Source: Gaiellales bacterium | GTDB taxonomy: Bacteria > Actinomycetota > Thermoleophilia > BMS3ABIN01 | DNA length: 64,000 bases | Direction of reading: 5' to 3' | Assembly: GCA_003599855.1 (NCBI GenBank) | Contig: QZKG01000047.1 | Span: 1-64,000, forward strand | Shown: one piece after another, positions 47,517-58,132 of the stretch | Layout: each line of letters begins with the position of its first letter | Numbering within the stretch: the first letter of the stretch is position 1 | Notes under the pieces: model-generated | What the model was told of the DNA's origin: nothing | Database searches by the model: none | Seen by the model: the letters and a program-made list of their open reading frames with translations, nothing else | Translations under genes and position numbers: made by a program

Positions 47517-50500
47517 CTACTCGGTGTAGGCCGTGTAAGCTATTGAAGTGGCGTAATTGCCAGACACAACCGAGGCCGGCACGACGAACTCGTAATCGTA
47601 CATCAACGACGTCAGCGGGGTGGGAGGCTGGCTGCTGAGGATGACCGTCTCCGACGGCGCCTTTACGAAGGGCGTATAAACCCCTCCCCCGTCGATCTTC
47701 CATCTGAGGTTACCGATGCCGATGATGTTGGCCGGGCTGATGGTGTGCACCAGGTCATCGGTGGCTGACACTTTGATACCCCAGTTGATATTGGACGAGA
47801 CGGAAAGCTTGACGGCGTACTGGGGAGAAGCCGTGTCGCCGACATAATACGTCATCCCCGGGTCGAGGCTGCCGAAGTTCACTGAGCCGCTGCCGGCGGT
47901 GCCGTCGCGATTGAAGGTCTCATCAACGGTCAGGGTGATCGATCCCGGCGGCGGGATATACTCGACGACGAGTTTGGGATAAAGTGTCGGGTCGCTCCAC
48001 TCGGATGAATAGAACAGGCTGCAGTCGAACGAAGCCGCATTCTCAACGCTCTTCTTGATGATGACGCCGTTGTTGGGGATGGCGCCATCGATCCAGCCCT
48101 GGGCCAGGCTTCTGACATCCCAATCTATCCAGGCGCCCGCAACCGGCGGCGCGACTACGCTGGCGCTGGCCGTGGCGTCATAATCACCACCGGAGGTTGT
48201 CCAGAGGCTTGCGCCATCTTTCGTATCCCATGTCGCGCCGTCACCCGAAGCCGTCAGCTCGCCGGTGCCCTCGGTCCAGCCTCCGGTCAGGTAATGCAGG
48301 TCCAGGGTCCTTGGCACCCCGCCGATCTGGCTGTACTGGTAAAAGGAGATCGTGGCGCTGTTGACAGTCGACCCGGCCGGGATGGCAGAGAGGTCAAACT
48401 GGGCCATGGGCCGGAACGACTGCCAGAAAGGTCCCAGGTCGCCAGCCACGTGGATGGTCCACGAGCCGTTGTTGTAGGTCGGCTGGCCCCTGACTATCGT
48501 AGCATCCTTGCCATCAGCCGGGCCCGGCTGGATGATTACCTGCACCGCCGTCTGGAAAGTGTGGTCTCCCGAGATGGTCTCGTTGCCGGCGGGATCGACG
48601 GAACGGACGCGATAATGGTAAAGGGTGTTCTCGGTCAGGCCAGTCAGCGGAACGGCGTGCTGGTTCACCAGCGAGCTGTCGAGGGGCGTCGTGGATCCGT
48701 AGCTGGTAGTGGTGCCGTACTCCACCTGGGTGGTGGCCGCCTCGTCCGTGGACCAACTGATCCCGGCTGTCGTCGTCCTGACGTTCTCGGAGCGGACGTC
48801 GCCGATGGCCGGGCCTGTGACATCATCTCCCAGCCATTCGATGACGAGCTTCGGCCTGAGCGAGGGGTCAGCCGCGTAATTCGAGGAGTAGAAGCCCTTG
48901 GCGTCAGTGACCGCCGGGTTCTCGACAGCCTGCCTGATGAGAAGGCCGTTATTGCTGACACTCCCGTTTACCCACGCCTGGGTCAGGGCCGTCAGGTCCC
49001 AGTCGACCCAGATGTTAGTGGCGTTCGGCGCCAGCGTCGAGGCGCTTGACCCGGCATTGTAATCGCCGCCCGGAAGCGACCAGGGGGCAGCGCCGTCAGA
49101 AGAAGTCCAGGTGGCGCCGTCGGCTGTTGCAGAACCGGCCCCGGTCCCTTCCGCCCAGGATCGGGCAAGATAGTGGGCATCGATCATCTGCGGGCTCGCG
49201 TCACCCTGATACCATTGGTAGAGCGACATTGTGGCGCTGCTGATGGTTGAACCCGCCGGAATGGTGGAGAAATCGAACTGGAGCAGGCCACGGATGGTCC
49301 CCCAGTCCCCTGCGTTTATGTCGCCGGCTCCCAGGTTGACGTCGGCCCCCATATTCCAGTCAGTCCGATTGCTGCGCAGAAAGGTGTCTTTTCCGAGCCC
49401 CGGTGATAGCTGCAGGATGGTGAGGTTGGCGGTCTTGAAACTCTGCTCGGCAGAATAGGTCACGTAGCCGGCAGCGTCGGCTGAGCGCACCCGGTAATAA
49501 TAAGTAGTGCCCTGCTGCAGACCGGTAAGCGCCTGGTTATGGCTCACGACCCTGGTCGGATCGAGCGTGGTTGAACCGATGTACACGCCAGGGCTGGTGC
49601 CGTACTCCACCTGGGAATCGGCCGGCTCGCTGGTCGTCCAGCTGATATTGGCCCCGCTGCTCGTGATTCCGCCTGCCGCTACAGACGATATGGCCGGGGG
49701 ATTGTTGTCGACGTTGACCTGGACCGAGGCGGTGCTGACGTTATACGCGCGGTCAGCAACGGTCAGGCGCAGGGTATAGAGGCCGTCTGCGACACTGGTG
49801 GTCCCCCAGGAACCCAGCGTGCCGGCTGTGACCGGGCTGTAGGCAGTCGCACCTATCTGGGACCACGTGGCTGGCGCTGCTCCAGCGCCGTACTCCAGTC
49901 TATAATTATAAAAACTGAACGCGTCAGAGGCGGTGCCGGCAATCGTCAGATTGCCTGAGACGTAAGCTGTTGGGGCAGGCGACGTGATCGCTGCTACAGG
50001 AGATGACCCATCGATCTGGATCATGCGGGACATCCGCTCGATGTTTCCACCGCCGCTGGGTGCCCGGAGCCTGGTGCCTACCCAGTACCAGTCCCCATCT
50101 GTAAGCCCCCCTGAAGGCAGCGTCAATGAGAAGCTGTAAAGGTTGCCGGTTTGTGTCACCGCGGGGGCGCTCCATGTATAGACATTCCCTCCCGTAAAGT
50201 TGTAGATGCGGTTGGCGTTGCCTGTCCTGCTGGCGCTGTAGGGCCGGCCGTCACCGTAAGCTGTAACGTAAATGTCGCTCCCGGGCCGGAATGTGGTGGA
50301 CAGGTCTGTCCTGGCTGCATCGGCGTAGAAAGCGAAGGGCTGGTTCAAGCCGCTGATCTCGATGAATTCCTCAAAACTCACTGACTGGTTGTATGTGATG
50401 ACGCCGTCGAGCTTGGTGGCGCTCGCAGCGGCAGTTATTGCAGCAGTGTAAACATATGGAGGACCACCTGGCTGCTTCGTCCATGATACTGTCCCGCCGA

Positions 50501-50822
50501 GCTGCGACTCGTCGAAATCCATCTGGCGCAACTGGCTGCCGGAGCCATTATTGGTCACGCGGTTCGTCGTCACACGGACATAAATGGTCTGGCCGGGGTT
50601 GAAGCTCGTTGTCGGGACCGTACAGGCGGCATCCGAGCAGACCTCGATGATATCGCCATTGGACTCGGTGTAGTAACCGGCGGGGCTGACGACGGCGCGG
50701 GACAGGCCCGCTGAGAAAAGAAGCACCACGACCAACAGCAACAGCATTCCGGCTGCGATATAGGTCAGCCGATTCCCCATCAAGGTAAGCGTTTGTGAGC
50801 GACTCCGATTGAGGAGGCCCAT
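47517..50822 (-). CDS. Large surface adhesin-like protein with fibronectin-III and DNRLRE-type modules
   Basis: About 1101 residues from the ATG at 50822 (AGAAGGG upstream; a GTG at 50843 is possible). A signal anchor (YIAAGMLLLLVVVLLFSAGLS) precedes N-terminal beta domains, an Ig-like domain (SSPVAAITSPAPTAYVSGNLTIAGTASDA), then two copies of a fibronectin-III plus DNRLRE-like pair (ISWTTSEPADSQVEYGTSPG .. TYYYRVRSADAAG .. GKDTFLRS, and ISWSTDEAATTQVEYGTTTS .. LYHYRVRSVDPAGN .. GKDATIVRG). A ~140-residue WxL-like beta domain ends the protein (YDYEFVVPASVVSGNYATSIAY). It is likely a secreted carbohydrate-binding or adhesion protein. It follows the 50880 gene on the same strand by 57 bp. Confidence 0.85.
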   Translation of the reverse strand: MGLLNRSRSQTLTLMGNRLTYIAAGMLLLLVVVLLFSAGLSRAVVSPAGYYTESNGDIIEVCSDAACTVPTTSFNPGQTIYVRVTTNRVTNNGSGSQLRQMDFDESQLGGTVSWTKQPGGPPYVYTAAITAAASATKLDGVITYNQSVSFEEFIEISGLNQPFAFYADAARTDLSTTFRPGSDIYVTAYGDGRPYSASRTGNANRIYNFTGGNVYTWSAPAVTQTGNLYSFSLTLPSGGLTDGDWYWVGTRLRAPSGGGNIERMSRMIQIDGSSPVAAITSPAPTAYVSGNLTIAGTASDAFSFYNYRLEYGAGAAPATWSQIGATAYSPVTAGTLGSWGTTSVADGLYTLRLTVADRAYNVSTASVQVNVDNNPPAISSVAAGGITSSGANISWTTSEPADSQVEYGTSPGVYIGSTTLDPTRVVSHNQALTGLQQGTTYYYRVRSADAAGYVTYSAEQSFKTANLTILQLSPGLGKDTFLRSNRTDWNMGADVNLGAGDINAGDWGTIRGLLQFDFSTIPAGSTISSATMSLYQWYQGDASPQMIDAHYLARSWAEGTGAGSATADGATWTSSDGAAPWSLPGGDYNAGSSASTLAPNATNIWVDWDLTALTQAWVNGSVSNNGLLIRQAVENPAVTDAKGFYSSNYAADPSLRPKLVIEWLGDDVTGPAIGDVRSENVRTTTAGISWSTDEAATTQVEYGTTTSYGSTTPLDSSLVNQHAVPLTGLTENTLYHYRVRSVDPAGNETISGDHTFQTAVQVIIQPGPADGKDATIVRGQPTYNNGSWTIHVAGDLGPFWQSFRPMAQFDLSAIPAGSTVNSATISFYQYSQIGGVPRTLDLHYLTGGWTEGTGELTASGDGATWDTKDGASLWTTSGGDYDATASASVVAPPVAGAWIDWDVRSLAQGWIDGAIPNNGVIIKKSVENAASFDCSLFYSSEWSDPTLYPKLVVEYIPPPGSITLTVDETFNRDGTAGSGSVNFGSLDPGMTYYVGDTASPQYAVKLSVSSNINWGIKVSATDDLVHTISPANIIGIGNLRWKIDGGGVYTPFVKAPSETVILSSQPPTPLTSLMYDYEFVVPASVVSGNYATSIAYTAYTE

Positions 50823-50879
50823 GCCATCCCTTCTTCCGGACACGCGAAATCCTTTGCCCTAAAAGGTTTTCAGATAATC

Positions 50880-51740
50880 CTATTGTCGCCATTTGCCCGG
50901 AAAAACATTAGCAATAGCAGGCTTTTTCTTTATCAGTATGGCTGCAGCCGCTACCAGCAGGAACAGCGCAGGGACAAGCTTCCACGAAAAGATCAGAATA
51001 TAGGAAGTCTTCGTCACTGGAGCACCGACCCCTGAACTGAGACTGAGCTTGAGCCGGCGGATGCCGAAAAGTGGCGGATCCTGCCAGACTGCCTGCAATT
51101 CAAAGGATTCGTCATTGCTGACCTGCCTGCTGGAACTGACCAGCTCAACATCTTCACCAAGCAGGCTTTCAAGCACTATCCTGCCATCCATCGCTACGGG
51201 GAATTCACTGGTATTGCGACCCCTCATGGTAAAAGTGACTGGCCCCGAGCCAATGATCAGCGGATATGAGAAGTCAGCTTCACTGACCGGCCTGATGACG
51301 TTCATCTCCACGGCGACCCGTATCTTGCCGATGATGGCGACATTCCCGGCGGAAGCATCCGCGACATTGAAGAAGATGTACGCCTCTCCCCTGCCAACGC
51401 CGGCATCGGACGGCACTGCCACATGCACTTCGACCTCTGCTGACTCCCCGGCAGCAAGCCTGATCCTGGCGGGGGCAACAGAGACCGCGGCGAGGGGCCC
51501 CTCTCCCTGGCCCTGCTCGACCACAGCTTCGACCTCTACCTCTCCAGCCGAAAGGTTGCGCAGGCTAACCTTCTCCCGGGTCTCGTCACCGGCTGCGATG
51601 GTCGCAGGGATGTGGGTCGGGGTGACGTTGATGCCGGTCTGGGCCGCCGCAGCATAAGCCCATGACAGCGCCAGGACTACTGCCGCCAGCGCTCCCCCCA
51701 AGGCAAAGGTTTTTTTTGGATAAGCTGACATCGATTGCAC
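50880..51740 (-). CDS. Membrane-anchored fimbrial-chaperone/DUF916-like protein
   Basis: 286 residues (GTG at 51740, or ATG at 51731). A signal peptide (TFALGGALAAVVLALSWAYAAAA) is followed by two beta-sandwich domains (GINVTPTHIPATIAAGDETREKVSLRNLSAGEVEVEAVVEQG; VAPARIRLAAGESAEVEVHVAVPSDAGVGRGEAYIFFNV) and a C-terminal helix (LVPALFLLVAAAAILI) with a short basic tail. It is built like the 45733 protein without the long cytoplasmic part, and like DUF916 proteins that partner WxL surface proteins. It precedes the big adhesin gene, so it may anchor or chaperone that protein. There is no strong ribosome-binding site. Confidence 0.78.
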   Translation of the reverse strand: MQSMSAYPKKTFALGGALAAVVLALSWAYAAAAQTGINVTPTHIPATIAAGDETREKVSLRNLSAGEVEVEAVVEQGQGEGPLAAVSVAPARIRLAAGESAEVEVHVAVPSDAGVGRGEAYIFFNVADASAGNVAIIGKIRVAVEMNVIRPVSEADFSYPLIIGSGPVTFTMRGRNTSEFPVAMDGRIVLESLLGEDVELVSSSRQVSNDESFELQAVWQDPPLFGIRRLKLSLSSGVGAPVTKTSYILIFSWKLVPALFLLVAAAAILIKKKPAIANVFPGKWRQ

Positions 51741-51809
51741 AAGGGCTGATCTCGCCAGAGATACTCCGTAACTGATTTCGAGGCGGGTTGGAAAAAAACC
51801 TGCAGGACG

Positions 51810-54608
51810 CTACCTGGATGCCAGCAGCGGTTTCAGCGCTTTGCCGGTGTAGGACTTCCTGCTCTTGACTATCTGCTCGGGGGTACCCTCGGCGATCACG
51901 GTCCCGCCCTCGTCACCGCCTTCCGGCCCAAGGTCGATGATGTGGTCGGCGCATTTGACCACATCGAGGTTGTGTTCGATGACGACCACCGTGTTGCCCG
52001 CGTCCACCAGCCGCTGCAACACCTCCAGCAGGCGCTGGATGTCGGCGAAGTGGAGGCCGGTGGTGGGCTCGTCCAGGATGTAGAGCGTGCTGCCGGTAGC
52101 GACCTTGTTCAGCTCCGAAGCCAGCTTGACCCGCTGGGCCTCGCCGCCGGAGAGGGTGGTCGCCGGCTGGCCCAGGCGGATGTAGCCGAGGCCGACATCC
52201 TCCATTGTCTTCAGCCGCCGGGAAATCCGCGGGATGGCCTCGAAGAATCCGTGGGCCTCGCCGATGCTCATCTCGAGCACGTCGGCTATCGTCCTGCCCT
52301 TGTAGCGCACTTCGAGGGTCTCGCGGTTGTACCGCTTCCCCTTGCAGACCTCGCAGGGGACATAGATATCGGGCAGGAAGTGCATCTCGATCTTGATGGT
52401 GCCGTCACCGCTGCATGCCTCGCACCGTCCCCCCTTGACGTTGAAGCTGAAACGTCCGGGCTTGTAGCCTCGCACCCTGGCCTCCGGAGTCATGGCGAAC
52501 AACTGACGGATGTGGTCGAAGACGCCCGTGTAGGTGGCCGGGTTAGACCTCGGCGTCCTGCCGATAGGCGACTGGTCGATGTTGATGACCTTGTCCAGCC
52601 CGCTGGTTCCCTCGATGGAGTCATGCTCGCCGGGGGTCTCCTTCGACCCGTGGCGCAGTTCCCTGGAAAGTGTCCGGAAGAGGACATCATTAACGAGGGT
52701 TGACTTGCCAGAGCCCGAGACGCCGGTGACGCAGACGAACTTCGACAGTGGTATCTCCACGTCGATCGACCTCAGGTTGTGCTCCCGGGCGCCGCGGATG
52801 ACGAGCGAACCGTTCTCGACAGACCGGCGCTGCGGGACCTCGATGAAGCGCGTCCCGTTGAGGAACGCGGCGGTGGCGCTGCCCTTCGAGCTGAGGATGT
52901 CCTCCAGTTCCCCCTGGGCCACGATCGCTCCCCCCTGCTCGCCCGCGCCCGGCCCCATGTCGACGATATAATCGGCCGCCCGCATGGTCTCCTCGTCATG
53001 CTCCACCACGACCAGGGTATTGCCCAGATCCCGCAGGCGATGAAGGGTTTTGATCAGCTTCTTGTTGTCGCGCTGGTGCAGGCCGATGCTGGGCTCGTCG
53101 AGGATGTAAAGGACGCCGACCAGGCTGGATCCGATCTGGGTAGCCAGCCTGATACGCTGCCCCTCACCGCCGGATAGGGTGCCGGCCATGCGGTCCAGGG
53201 TGAGGTAGCCGACGCCGACATCGACGAGGAACCTGAGACGCTCGCGGATCTCCTTGATGATGCGGCCGCCGATGAGCTGCTCGGTCTCTGAGAGATCGAG
53301 CTCATCGAGGAAGCGGTGTGAATCCTTGACCGGCATGAGCGACAGTTCGTGGATGTTCCTGTCACCCACAGTCACCGCCAGACTCTCCGCCTTGAGACGG
53401 CCCCCTTGGCAGACAGGGCAGGGCCGGACAGTCATGAGCCGGCTGATCCATTCGCGGATGGCCTCGGAGTCAGTCTCCAGGTAACGGCGTTCCAGGTTGG
53501 GGATGATGCCCCTGAGCATATAGCTGGCGCGGCGGCCGCGGCGGCGCTTGCCCTTCTTGCCGCCGTCCCCGGGACCGTAGAGGATGAGCCGGACCTGCTC
53601 GCTGGTGAGTTCCTCGAAGGGAGTATCAAGCGGGATGTCGTAATGGCGCGCCATCCAGCGGATGACGTGGCGGAAACCGGTCGTCCAGGGCATGATCCTG
53701 GCCTCGCCCAGGGTCACCGTCTTGTCCGGGAAGAGCTTGTCCGGGTCGATCTCCTCCTGTATCCCCAGTCCGGTGCAGTGCTCGCAGGCGCCGTAGGGGC
53801 TGTTGAAGGAAAAGATGCGCGGGGCCAGTTCGGCCAGGTTGACGTTGCAGTCGGGGCAGGCGAACTGCTCGCTGAAGGTCGTGGTCTCACCTTCGGCGGT
53901 CTCGATCTCGATAAGCCCGCCGGCAAGCGCCGCCGCGGTCTCCACCGAATCAGCCAGCCGGGTGCGTATGTCTTCCTTGAGCACCAGCCGGTCGACCACG
54001 ATGGCGATGTCATGGCGGATGTTCTTGTCCAGCTCGATCTCGTCTTCCAGCAGCCGGACCTCACCGTCGATGCGGGCGCGGGTGAAACCGTCGCGGCGTA
54101 TCTGCTCCAGGAGGTCGCGGTACTCCCCCTTGCGGCCGCGCACCAGCGGCGCGATCACCATGAACTTCGTACGAGCGGGCATCTCGAGGATCTGATCGAC
54201 GATCTGCTCGTGAGACTGGGCGGCGATCGGTTTGCCGCACTCGGGGCAGTGGGGTTTGCCGATACGCGCGTAGAGCAGCCGCAGGTAATCATAGACCTCT
54301 GTCACCGTGCCCACGGTGGAACGGGGGTTCTTGCTGAGCACTCTCTGGTCGATGGAGATGGCTGGAGACAGTCCCTCGATGCTGTCCACGTCCGGCTTCT
54401 GCATCTGACCCAGGAACTGGCGCGCATAAGCGGAGAGCGATTCCACGTAGCGGCGCTGCCCCTCGGCATAGATGGTGTCGAAGGCGAGGGAGCTCTTGCC
54501 CGAGCCGGAAAGGCCCGTGATGACTATCATCCTGTCGCGGGGCAACCTGAGCGAGATGTTCTTCAGGTTATGTTCGCGGGCTCCGCGAATGATTATCTCT
54601 TCTGCCAT
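51810..54608 (-). CDS. uvrA: Excinuclease ABC subunit A
   Basis: 932 residues from the ATG at 54608 ([27 protein letters not shown] upstream). Two ABC modules are present with Walker [10 protein letters not shown] and GVSGSGKST, signatures LSGGEGQRI and LSGGEAQRV, and zinc sites [16 protein letters not shown] and [26 protein letters not shown]. UvrA dimers find bulky DNA lesions and load UvrB, encoded next upstream. All family elements are intact and the length is typical. The intervening 393 bp before uvrB are filled by structured repeats. Confidence 0.98.
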   Translation of the reverse strand: MAEEIIIRGAREHNLKNISLRLPRDRMIVITGLSGSGKSSLAFDTIYAEGQRRYVESLSAYARQFLGQMQKPDVDSIEGLSPAISIDQRVLSKNPRSTVGTVTEVYDYLRLLYARIGKPHCPECGKPIAAQSHEQIVDQILEMPARTKFMVIAPLVRGRKGEYRDLLEQIRRDGFTRARIDGEVRLLEDEIELDKNIRHDIAIVVDRLVLKEDIRTRLADSVETAAALAGGLIEIETAEGETTTFSEQFACPDCNVNLAELAPRIFSFNSPYGACEHCTGLGIQEEIDPDKLFPDKTVTLGEARIMPWTTGFRHVIRWMARHYDIPLDTPFEELTSEQVRLILYGPGDGGKKGKRRRGRRASYMLRGIIPNLERRYLETDSEAIREWISRLMTVRPCPVCQGGRLKAESLAVTVGDRNIHELSLMPVKDSHRFLDELDLSETEQLIGGRIIKEIRERLRFLVDVGVGYLTLDRMAGTLSGGEGQRIRLATQIGSSLVGVLYILDEPSIGLHQRDNKKLIKTLHRLRDLGNTLVVVEHDEETMRAADYIVDMGPGAGEQGGAIVAQGELEDILSSKGSATAAFLNGTRFIEVPQRRSVENGSLVIRGAREHNLRSIDVEIPLSKFVCVTGVSGSGKSTLVNDVLFRTLSRELRHGSKETPGEHDSIEGTSGLDKVINIDQSPIGRTPRSNPATYTGVFDHIRQLFAMTPEARVRGYKPGRFSFNVKGGRCEACSGDGTIKIEMHFLPDIYVPCEVCKGKRYNRETLEVRYKGRTIADVLEMSIGEAHGFFEAIPRISRRLKTMEDVGLGYIRLGQPATTLSGGEAQRVKLASELNKVATGSTLYILDEPTTGLHFADIQRLLEVLQRLVDAGNTVVVIEHNLDVVKCADHIIDLGPEGGDEGGTVIAEGTPEQIVKSRKSYTGKALKPLLASR

Positions 54609-54733
54609 GCGTTTCCTTGGGAATAGACTCAGGTAATATTCTACACGGCCAGGAGCCATGTGCGTAAATACAGGGCTGCCTGGCTTTTTTGGGGTACAGG
54701 CAAATCCAGCGGGTCCGGGCTGGGGCGGAACGT

Positions 54734-54772
54734 GGTGCCTTATTCCGAGCGTGTCAGCGAGGAAAAGGCACC
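54734..54772. repeat. Repeat unit A, copy 1
   Basis: A 39-bp imperfect palindrome with outer arms GGTGCCTT and AAGGCACC and inner complementary TTCC/GGAA. It is nearly identical to copies at 57769 and 57910 apart from one C/T change at position 12-13 of the unit. Confidence 0.85.
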
Positions 54773-54837
54773 CGGTCCGGCATTAGCCAGCGTCGGGGAT
54801 AGGTACAGGCAAATCCAGCGGGAGCGCAACCGGGCGG

Positions 54838-54881
54838 GCAGGGTGATTTTCCGGAGCCTGCCGGAGGAAAATGCTCCCTGC
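54838..54881. repeat. Repeat unit B, copy 1
   Basis: A 44-bp imperfect palindrome: GCAGGG..ATTTTCC paired with GGAAAAT..CCCTGC around a CGGAGCCTGCCG centre. The second copy is at 58014-58057, with a G-T wobble in the outer arm. Confidence 0.85.
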
Positions 54882-54915
54882 CCGGCGTTCACGATGTCGG
54901 GGATAGAAAAGCAAA

Positions 54916-54960
54916 AGAGCAGATCCTTCGTCGCTACAGCTCCTCAGGATGACAGTGGGA
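54916..54960. repeat. Repeat unit C, copy 1
   Basis: AGAGCAGATCCTTCGTCGCT followed by CTCCTCAGGATGACAGTGGG. ATCCT and AGGAT are the arms of a hairpin. A truncated second copy (CCTCAGGATGACAGTGGG) follows at 54968. Confidence 0.85.
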
Positions 54961-55001
54961 GGTCGCCCCTCAGGATGACAGTGGGGGCGGCGGGGGTTCC
55001 G

Positions 55002-56987
55002 TCAGGGTTTCTTCTGGTGCCGGGACAGCTCGCGTATCTGGTCGCGCAGTCTGGCGGCGTACTCGAAGCGCAGCTCCTCGGCGGCGGCGAACATCTCCTC
55101 CTCCAGGGCGGCGATGGCCTCATCAACTTCCTTCTCGCTCATCTTTTTCGCCGCTTCGCGGACGCGGGTGGCCTTGTAGGGCACGGTCGCTTCGCCCAGC
55201 ATGGCGCTCATGTCTGAAACGCCCTTGATGATGGAGCGGGGCTCGATTCCGTGATCGCGGTTGTATTCCACCTGGATGCTGCGGCGGCGATCGGTCTCAC
55301 TGATCGCCCGCTCCATGGCGCCGGTCATCCTGTCGGCGTACATGATCACCTTGCCGTTGACGTTGCGGGCGGCGCGGCCGATGGTCTGGATCAGGGCGAT
55401 TTCGCCGCGCAGGAATCCTTCCTTGTCAGCATCGAGGATCGCCACCAGCGAGACTTCTGGAAGGTCGAGCCCCTCGCGCAGGAGGTTCACGCCCACCAGC
55501 ACGTCGAACTCCCCCAACCGCAGGTCGCGCACGATCTGGATGCGCTCGATGGTTCCCACGTCCGAGTGGAGATAGCGCACCCTGAAGCCCATCTCCAACA
55601 GGTAGTCGGTCAGGTCCTCGGCCATCTTCTTGGTCAAGGTTGTGACCAGGACACGCTCGCTGTTCTCGATGCGCCTGCGGATCTCGTTCATCAGGTCGTC
55701 CACCTGAAACTCGGTCTCCCGCACCTCAACCGCCGGGTCCACCAGCCCCGTAGGCCGGATCACCTGCTCCACGACCCTGGCGCTGTGTTCCAGTTCCCAG
55801 GGTCCGGGGGTGGCGCTGACGAAGACGAACTGGGGTACGCGCTCGATGAATTCCTCAAAGCGCAAGGGGCGGTTATCGAGAGCCGAGGGCAGCCGGAAAC
55901 CGTAATCGACGAGGGTCTGCTTGCGCGAGCGGTCGCCATTGAACATGCCGCCGATCTGGGGAACTGTATTGTGTGACTCGTCGATGAAGCAGATGTAATC
56001 ATCGGGAAAAAAGTCGAGCAGCGTGTTAGGCGGCTCCCCGGGAGCGCGCCCGTCGAAGATGCGCGAGTAGTTCTCGATACCCTTGCAGTAGCCGGTCTCC
56101 CGCAGCATCTCCAAATCGAAGCGGGTCCGCATCAGCAGCCTGTGGGCCTCCAGCTCCTTGCCCTCGCCCTTGAGCTCGGCCAGGCGCTGATCGAGCTCCG
56201 ACTGGATGTCTTTCAGGGCGCGCTCGATGGTGCCGGGGCTGGTGACGAAGTGTGTCGCCGGATAGATGGAGACGTATTGCAGCTCTTCGAGCACCTGGCC
56301 GGTCATCTTGTCGACCCGCCGGATGCTCTCCACCTCGTCTCCAAAGAAGGAGATGCGGTAGATGGTCTCCTCGTAGGCAGGCTGTACCTCGAGCAGGTCG
56401 CCGCGGAGCCGGAACTGCCCGCGGGTGAAATCGAAATCACCGCGGGAATACTGGATATCGACCAGTCGGCGCATCACGGACTCGAGGCCGGCTTCCTCCC
56501 CCACCTTGAGCAGCACCATCTTCGCCAGATACTCCTGCGGCGAGCCCAGGCCGTAGATGCAGGAGACACTGGCGACGATCACCACGTCATCCCGGGAGAG
56601 CAGCGCGCTGGTAGCGGCGTGGCGCAGACGGTCGATCTCCTGGTTGATGGCGCTGTCCTTCTCGATGTAGGTATCGCTCCCCGGGAGGTAGGCTTCGGGC
56701 TGATAGTAGTCGTAATAACTGACGAAATACTCGACAGCGTTATCGGGCAGGTACTCCTTGAACTCGTTGCAGAGCTGGGCCGCCAGTGTCTTGTTGTGGG
56801 CCATCACCAGGGCGGGCTTTCCCACCGCGGTGATGATGTTGGCCATGGTGAAAGTCTTGCCTGAGCCGGTCACGCCCAGAAGGGTCTGATAGCGCTCGCC
56901 CGCGATGGCCCCGCTGGCGAGGGCATCGATTGCCTGGGGTTGATCGCCGGTAGGACTGTAGGAAGCGTTGAGCCTGAAGGGTGTCAT
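55002..56987 (-). CDS. uvrB: Excinuclease ABC subunit B
   Basis: 661 residues with a complete UvrB build: Walker [15 protein letters not shown], the beta-hairpin region [42 protein letters not shown]-like [11 protein letters not shown], helicase motifs [69 protein letters not shown], and a C-terminal UVR domain ([27 protein letters not shown]). UvrB verifies damage and recruits UvrC. It lies 12 bp after coaE, so the two are co-transcribed. Confidence 0.98.
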   Translation of the reverse strand: MTPFRLNASYSPTGDQPQAIDALASGAIAGERYQTLLGVTGSGKTFTMANIITAVGKPALVMAHNKTLAAQLCNEFKEYLPDNAVEYFVSYYDYYQPEAYLPGSDTYIEKDSAINQEIDRLRHAATSALLSRDDVVIVASVSCIYGLGSPQEYLAKMVLLKVGEEAGLESVMRRLVDIQYSRGDFDFTRGQFRLRGDLLEVQPAYEETIYRISFFGDEVESIRRVDKMTGQVLEELQYVSIYPATHFVTSPGTIERALKDIQSELDQRLAELKGEGKELEAHRLLMRTRFDLEMLRETGYCKGIENYSRIFDGRAPGEPPNTLLDFFPDDYICFIDESHNTVPQIGGMFNGDRSRKQTLVDYGFRLPSALDNRPLRFEEFIERVPQFVFVSATPGPWELEHSARVVEQVIRPTGLVDPAVEVRETEFQVDDLMNEIRRRIENSERVLVTTLTKKMAEDLTDYLLEMGFRVRYLHSDVGTIERIQIVRDLRLGEFDVLVGVNLLREGLDLPEVSLVAILDADKEGFLRGEIALIQTIGRAARNVNGKVIMYADRMTGAMERAISETDRRRSIQVEYNRDHGIEPRSIIKGVSDMSAMLGEATVPYKATRVREAAKKMSEKEVDEAIAALEEEMFAAAEELRFEYAARLRDQIRELSRHQKKP

Positions 56988-56999
56988 CAGCGCGCCCTG

Positions 57000-57620
57000 T
57001 CACTCCGGAAAGGCACTGGCGAGCCGGTCATAGGTCTCGCGTACGAAACGCACCAATCCCTCGGTTCCGCCGCTGTTGTCGTAACTGAACCCGCAGCGGG
57101 CGAGCTTGTCGCTTTCCGGAAGCTGCCGCTCCGTTCGGCGGTCGAAATCGGCCCCCGGCAGGCTCCCGGCAGTCCGCTCACGGCGGATCTCCGGCTCGGC
57201 CGTCACCAGGACAAGCGCGTCGAACATGTCTTCCATGGCGGCTTCGAAGAGCATCTGGATCTCCACCACGGCCAGGGGGGCCTTTGCGACGGCTTCAGTT
57301 TGCCGCCAGGATTCAATCTCACCGCGCACCAGCGGATGCAGGATGCCCTCCAGGCGCCCGAGCATTCCGGCGTCGCTGAAGACCCTGTCTGCAAGCAGCT
57401 TTCGCCCTGGCTCGCCGGCGGTCAGGGCTTCGAGCCCCAGCTCCCTGGATACCTGGCTGCGAACGTTTTCTCGCTCCAGGAGCTCGTGGACGACCTGGTC
57501 ACAGTCGAGCACGGCTGCGCCCAATCTGCCGAATTCCTTCAGCGCAGTGCTCTTGCCGGAGCCAAGGCCGCCGGTCAGAGCGATGAGCGGTGCGTTTTTT
57601 CCGTCATTCATTTCCCTCAT
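57000..57620 (-). CDS. coaE: Dephospho-CoA kinase
   Basis: 206 residues; the start is at 57620 or at the ATG at 57611. P-loop IALTGGLGSGKSTALKEFGRLG, then VLDCDQVVHELLE with the CoA-site DxD-like element, HPLVRGEIESW and VVEIQMLFEAAMEDMFDALVLVTAEPEIRRER are family signatures. The usual Pro-Leu-Leu-Phe segment reads QMLFEA. CoaE uses ATP to phosphorylate the 3'-OH of dephospho-CoA, the last step of CoA synthesis. Its place between rpsA and uvrB is the actinobacterial arrangement. Confidence 0.94.
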   Translation of the reverse strand: MREMNDGKNAPLIALTGGLGSGKSTALKEFGRLGAAVLDCDQVVHELLERENVRSQVSRELGLEALTAGEPGRKLLADRVFSDAGMLGRLEGILHPLVRGEIESWRQTEAVAKAPLAVVEIQMLFEAAMEDMFDALVLVTAEPEIRRERTAGSLPGADFDRRTERQLPESDKLARCGFSYDNSGGTEGLVRFVRETYDRLASAFPE

Positions 57621-57768
57621 TCCCGTTCATCGAGTCTTTCATTGCGCACGGGCGACCGCCTGGTCGCGCCATAAGTCACTCACATGGATAATCTTAGCAA
57701 TTATCATCATATGTTGGACGCGCTCGAGGCTTCAGGCAAATCCAGCGGGTCGAGCCCGGCCGTACGGC

Positions 57769-57807
57769 GGTGCCTTATTCTGAGCGTGTCAGCGAGGAAA
57801 AGGCACC
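57769..57807. repeat. Repeat unit A, copy 2
   Basis: 39 bp, identical to copy 3 (57910-57948). Preceded by TCGAGCCCGGCCGTAC, which also precedes copy 3, so the duplicated block is at least 55 bp. Confidence 0.85.
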
Positions 57808-57845
57808 CGGTGCGGCATTCACGGCGTCAGGGATAGACAGGCGAA

Positions 57846-57889
57846 AGAGCAGATCCTTCGTCGCTTCGCTCCTCAGGATGACAGTGGGA
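57846..57889. repeat. Repeat unit C, copy 2
   Basis: AGAGCAGATCCTTCGTCGCT, then TCGCTCCTCAGGATGACAGT. It differs from copies 1 and 3 only in the loop between the arms. Confidence 0.85.
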
Positions 57890-57909
57890 ATCGAGCCCGG
57901 CCGTACCGC

Positions 57910-57948
57910 GGTGCCTTATTCTGAGCGTGTCAGCGAGGAAAAGGCACC
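57910..57948. repeat. Repeat unit A, copy 3
   Basis: 39 bp, the same sequence as copy 2, again followed by CGGTGCGGCATTCACGGCG. Confidence 0.85.
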
Positions 57949-58013
57949 CGGTGCGGCATTCACGGCGCCGGGGATTAGAATCAGGCAAATCCAGCGGGAC
58001 CGCAACCAGGCGG

Positions 58014-58057
58014 GCAGGGTGATTTTCCGGAGCCTGACGGAGGAAAATGCACCCTGT
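58014..58057. repeat. Repeat unit B, copy 2
   Basis: GCAGGGTGATTTTCCGGAGC..GGAGGAAAATGCACCCTGT. It is preceded by the CAGGCAAATCCAGCGGG box at the same distance as copy 1, so box plus B form one composite element of about 76 bp. Confidence 0.85.
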
Positions 58058-58092
58058 CCGGCATTCACGGCGTCAGGGATAGATAAGCGAAA

Positions 58093-58132
58093 AGACAGAT
58101 CCTTCGTCGCTACGCTCCTCAGGATTACAGGG
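58093..58132. repeat. Repeat unit C, copy 3
   Basis: AGACAGATCCTTCGTCGCTA followed by CGCTCCTCAGGATTACAGGG. Two truncated copies ending in CAGGATGACAGGGG follow at 58139 and 58163. Confidence 0.8.

Larger units (their letters stand above)
54697..54985. repeat. Intergenic repeat cluster I (units A, B, C) between uvrA and uvrB
   Basis: The 393-bp uvrB-uvrA gap contains no gene. It holds two copies of the 17-bp box CAGGCAAATCCAGCGGG (54697 and 54806), one unit A (54734-54772), one unit B (54838-54881), one unit C (54916-54960) and a truncated C (54968-54985). The same units recur at 57733-58178. Each is an imperfect inverted repeat able to fold. Confidence 0.88.

Noticed and set aside
54660-55217. 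Open frame over the uvrA-uvrB gap
   Set aside because: It consists of repeat units and then runs antisense into uvrB; no protein-like conservation or start signal.
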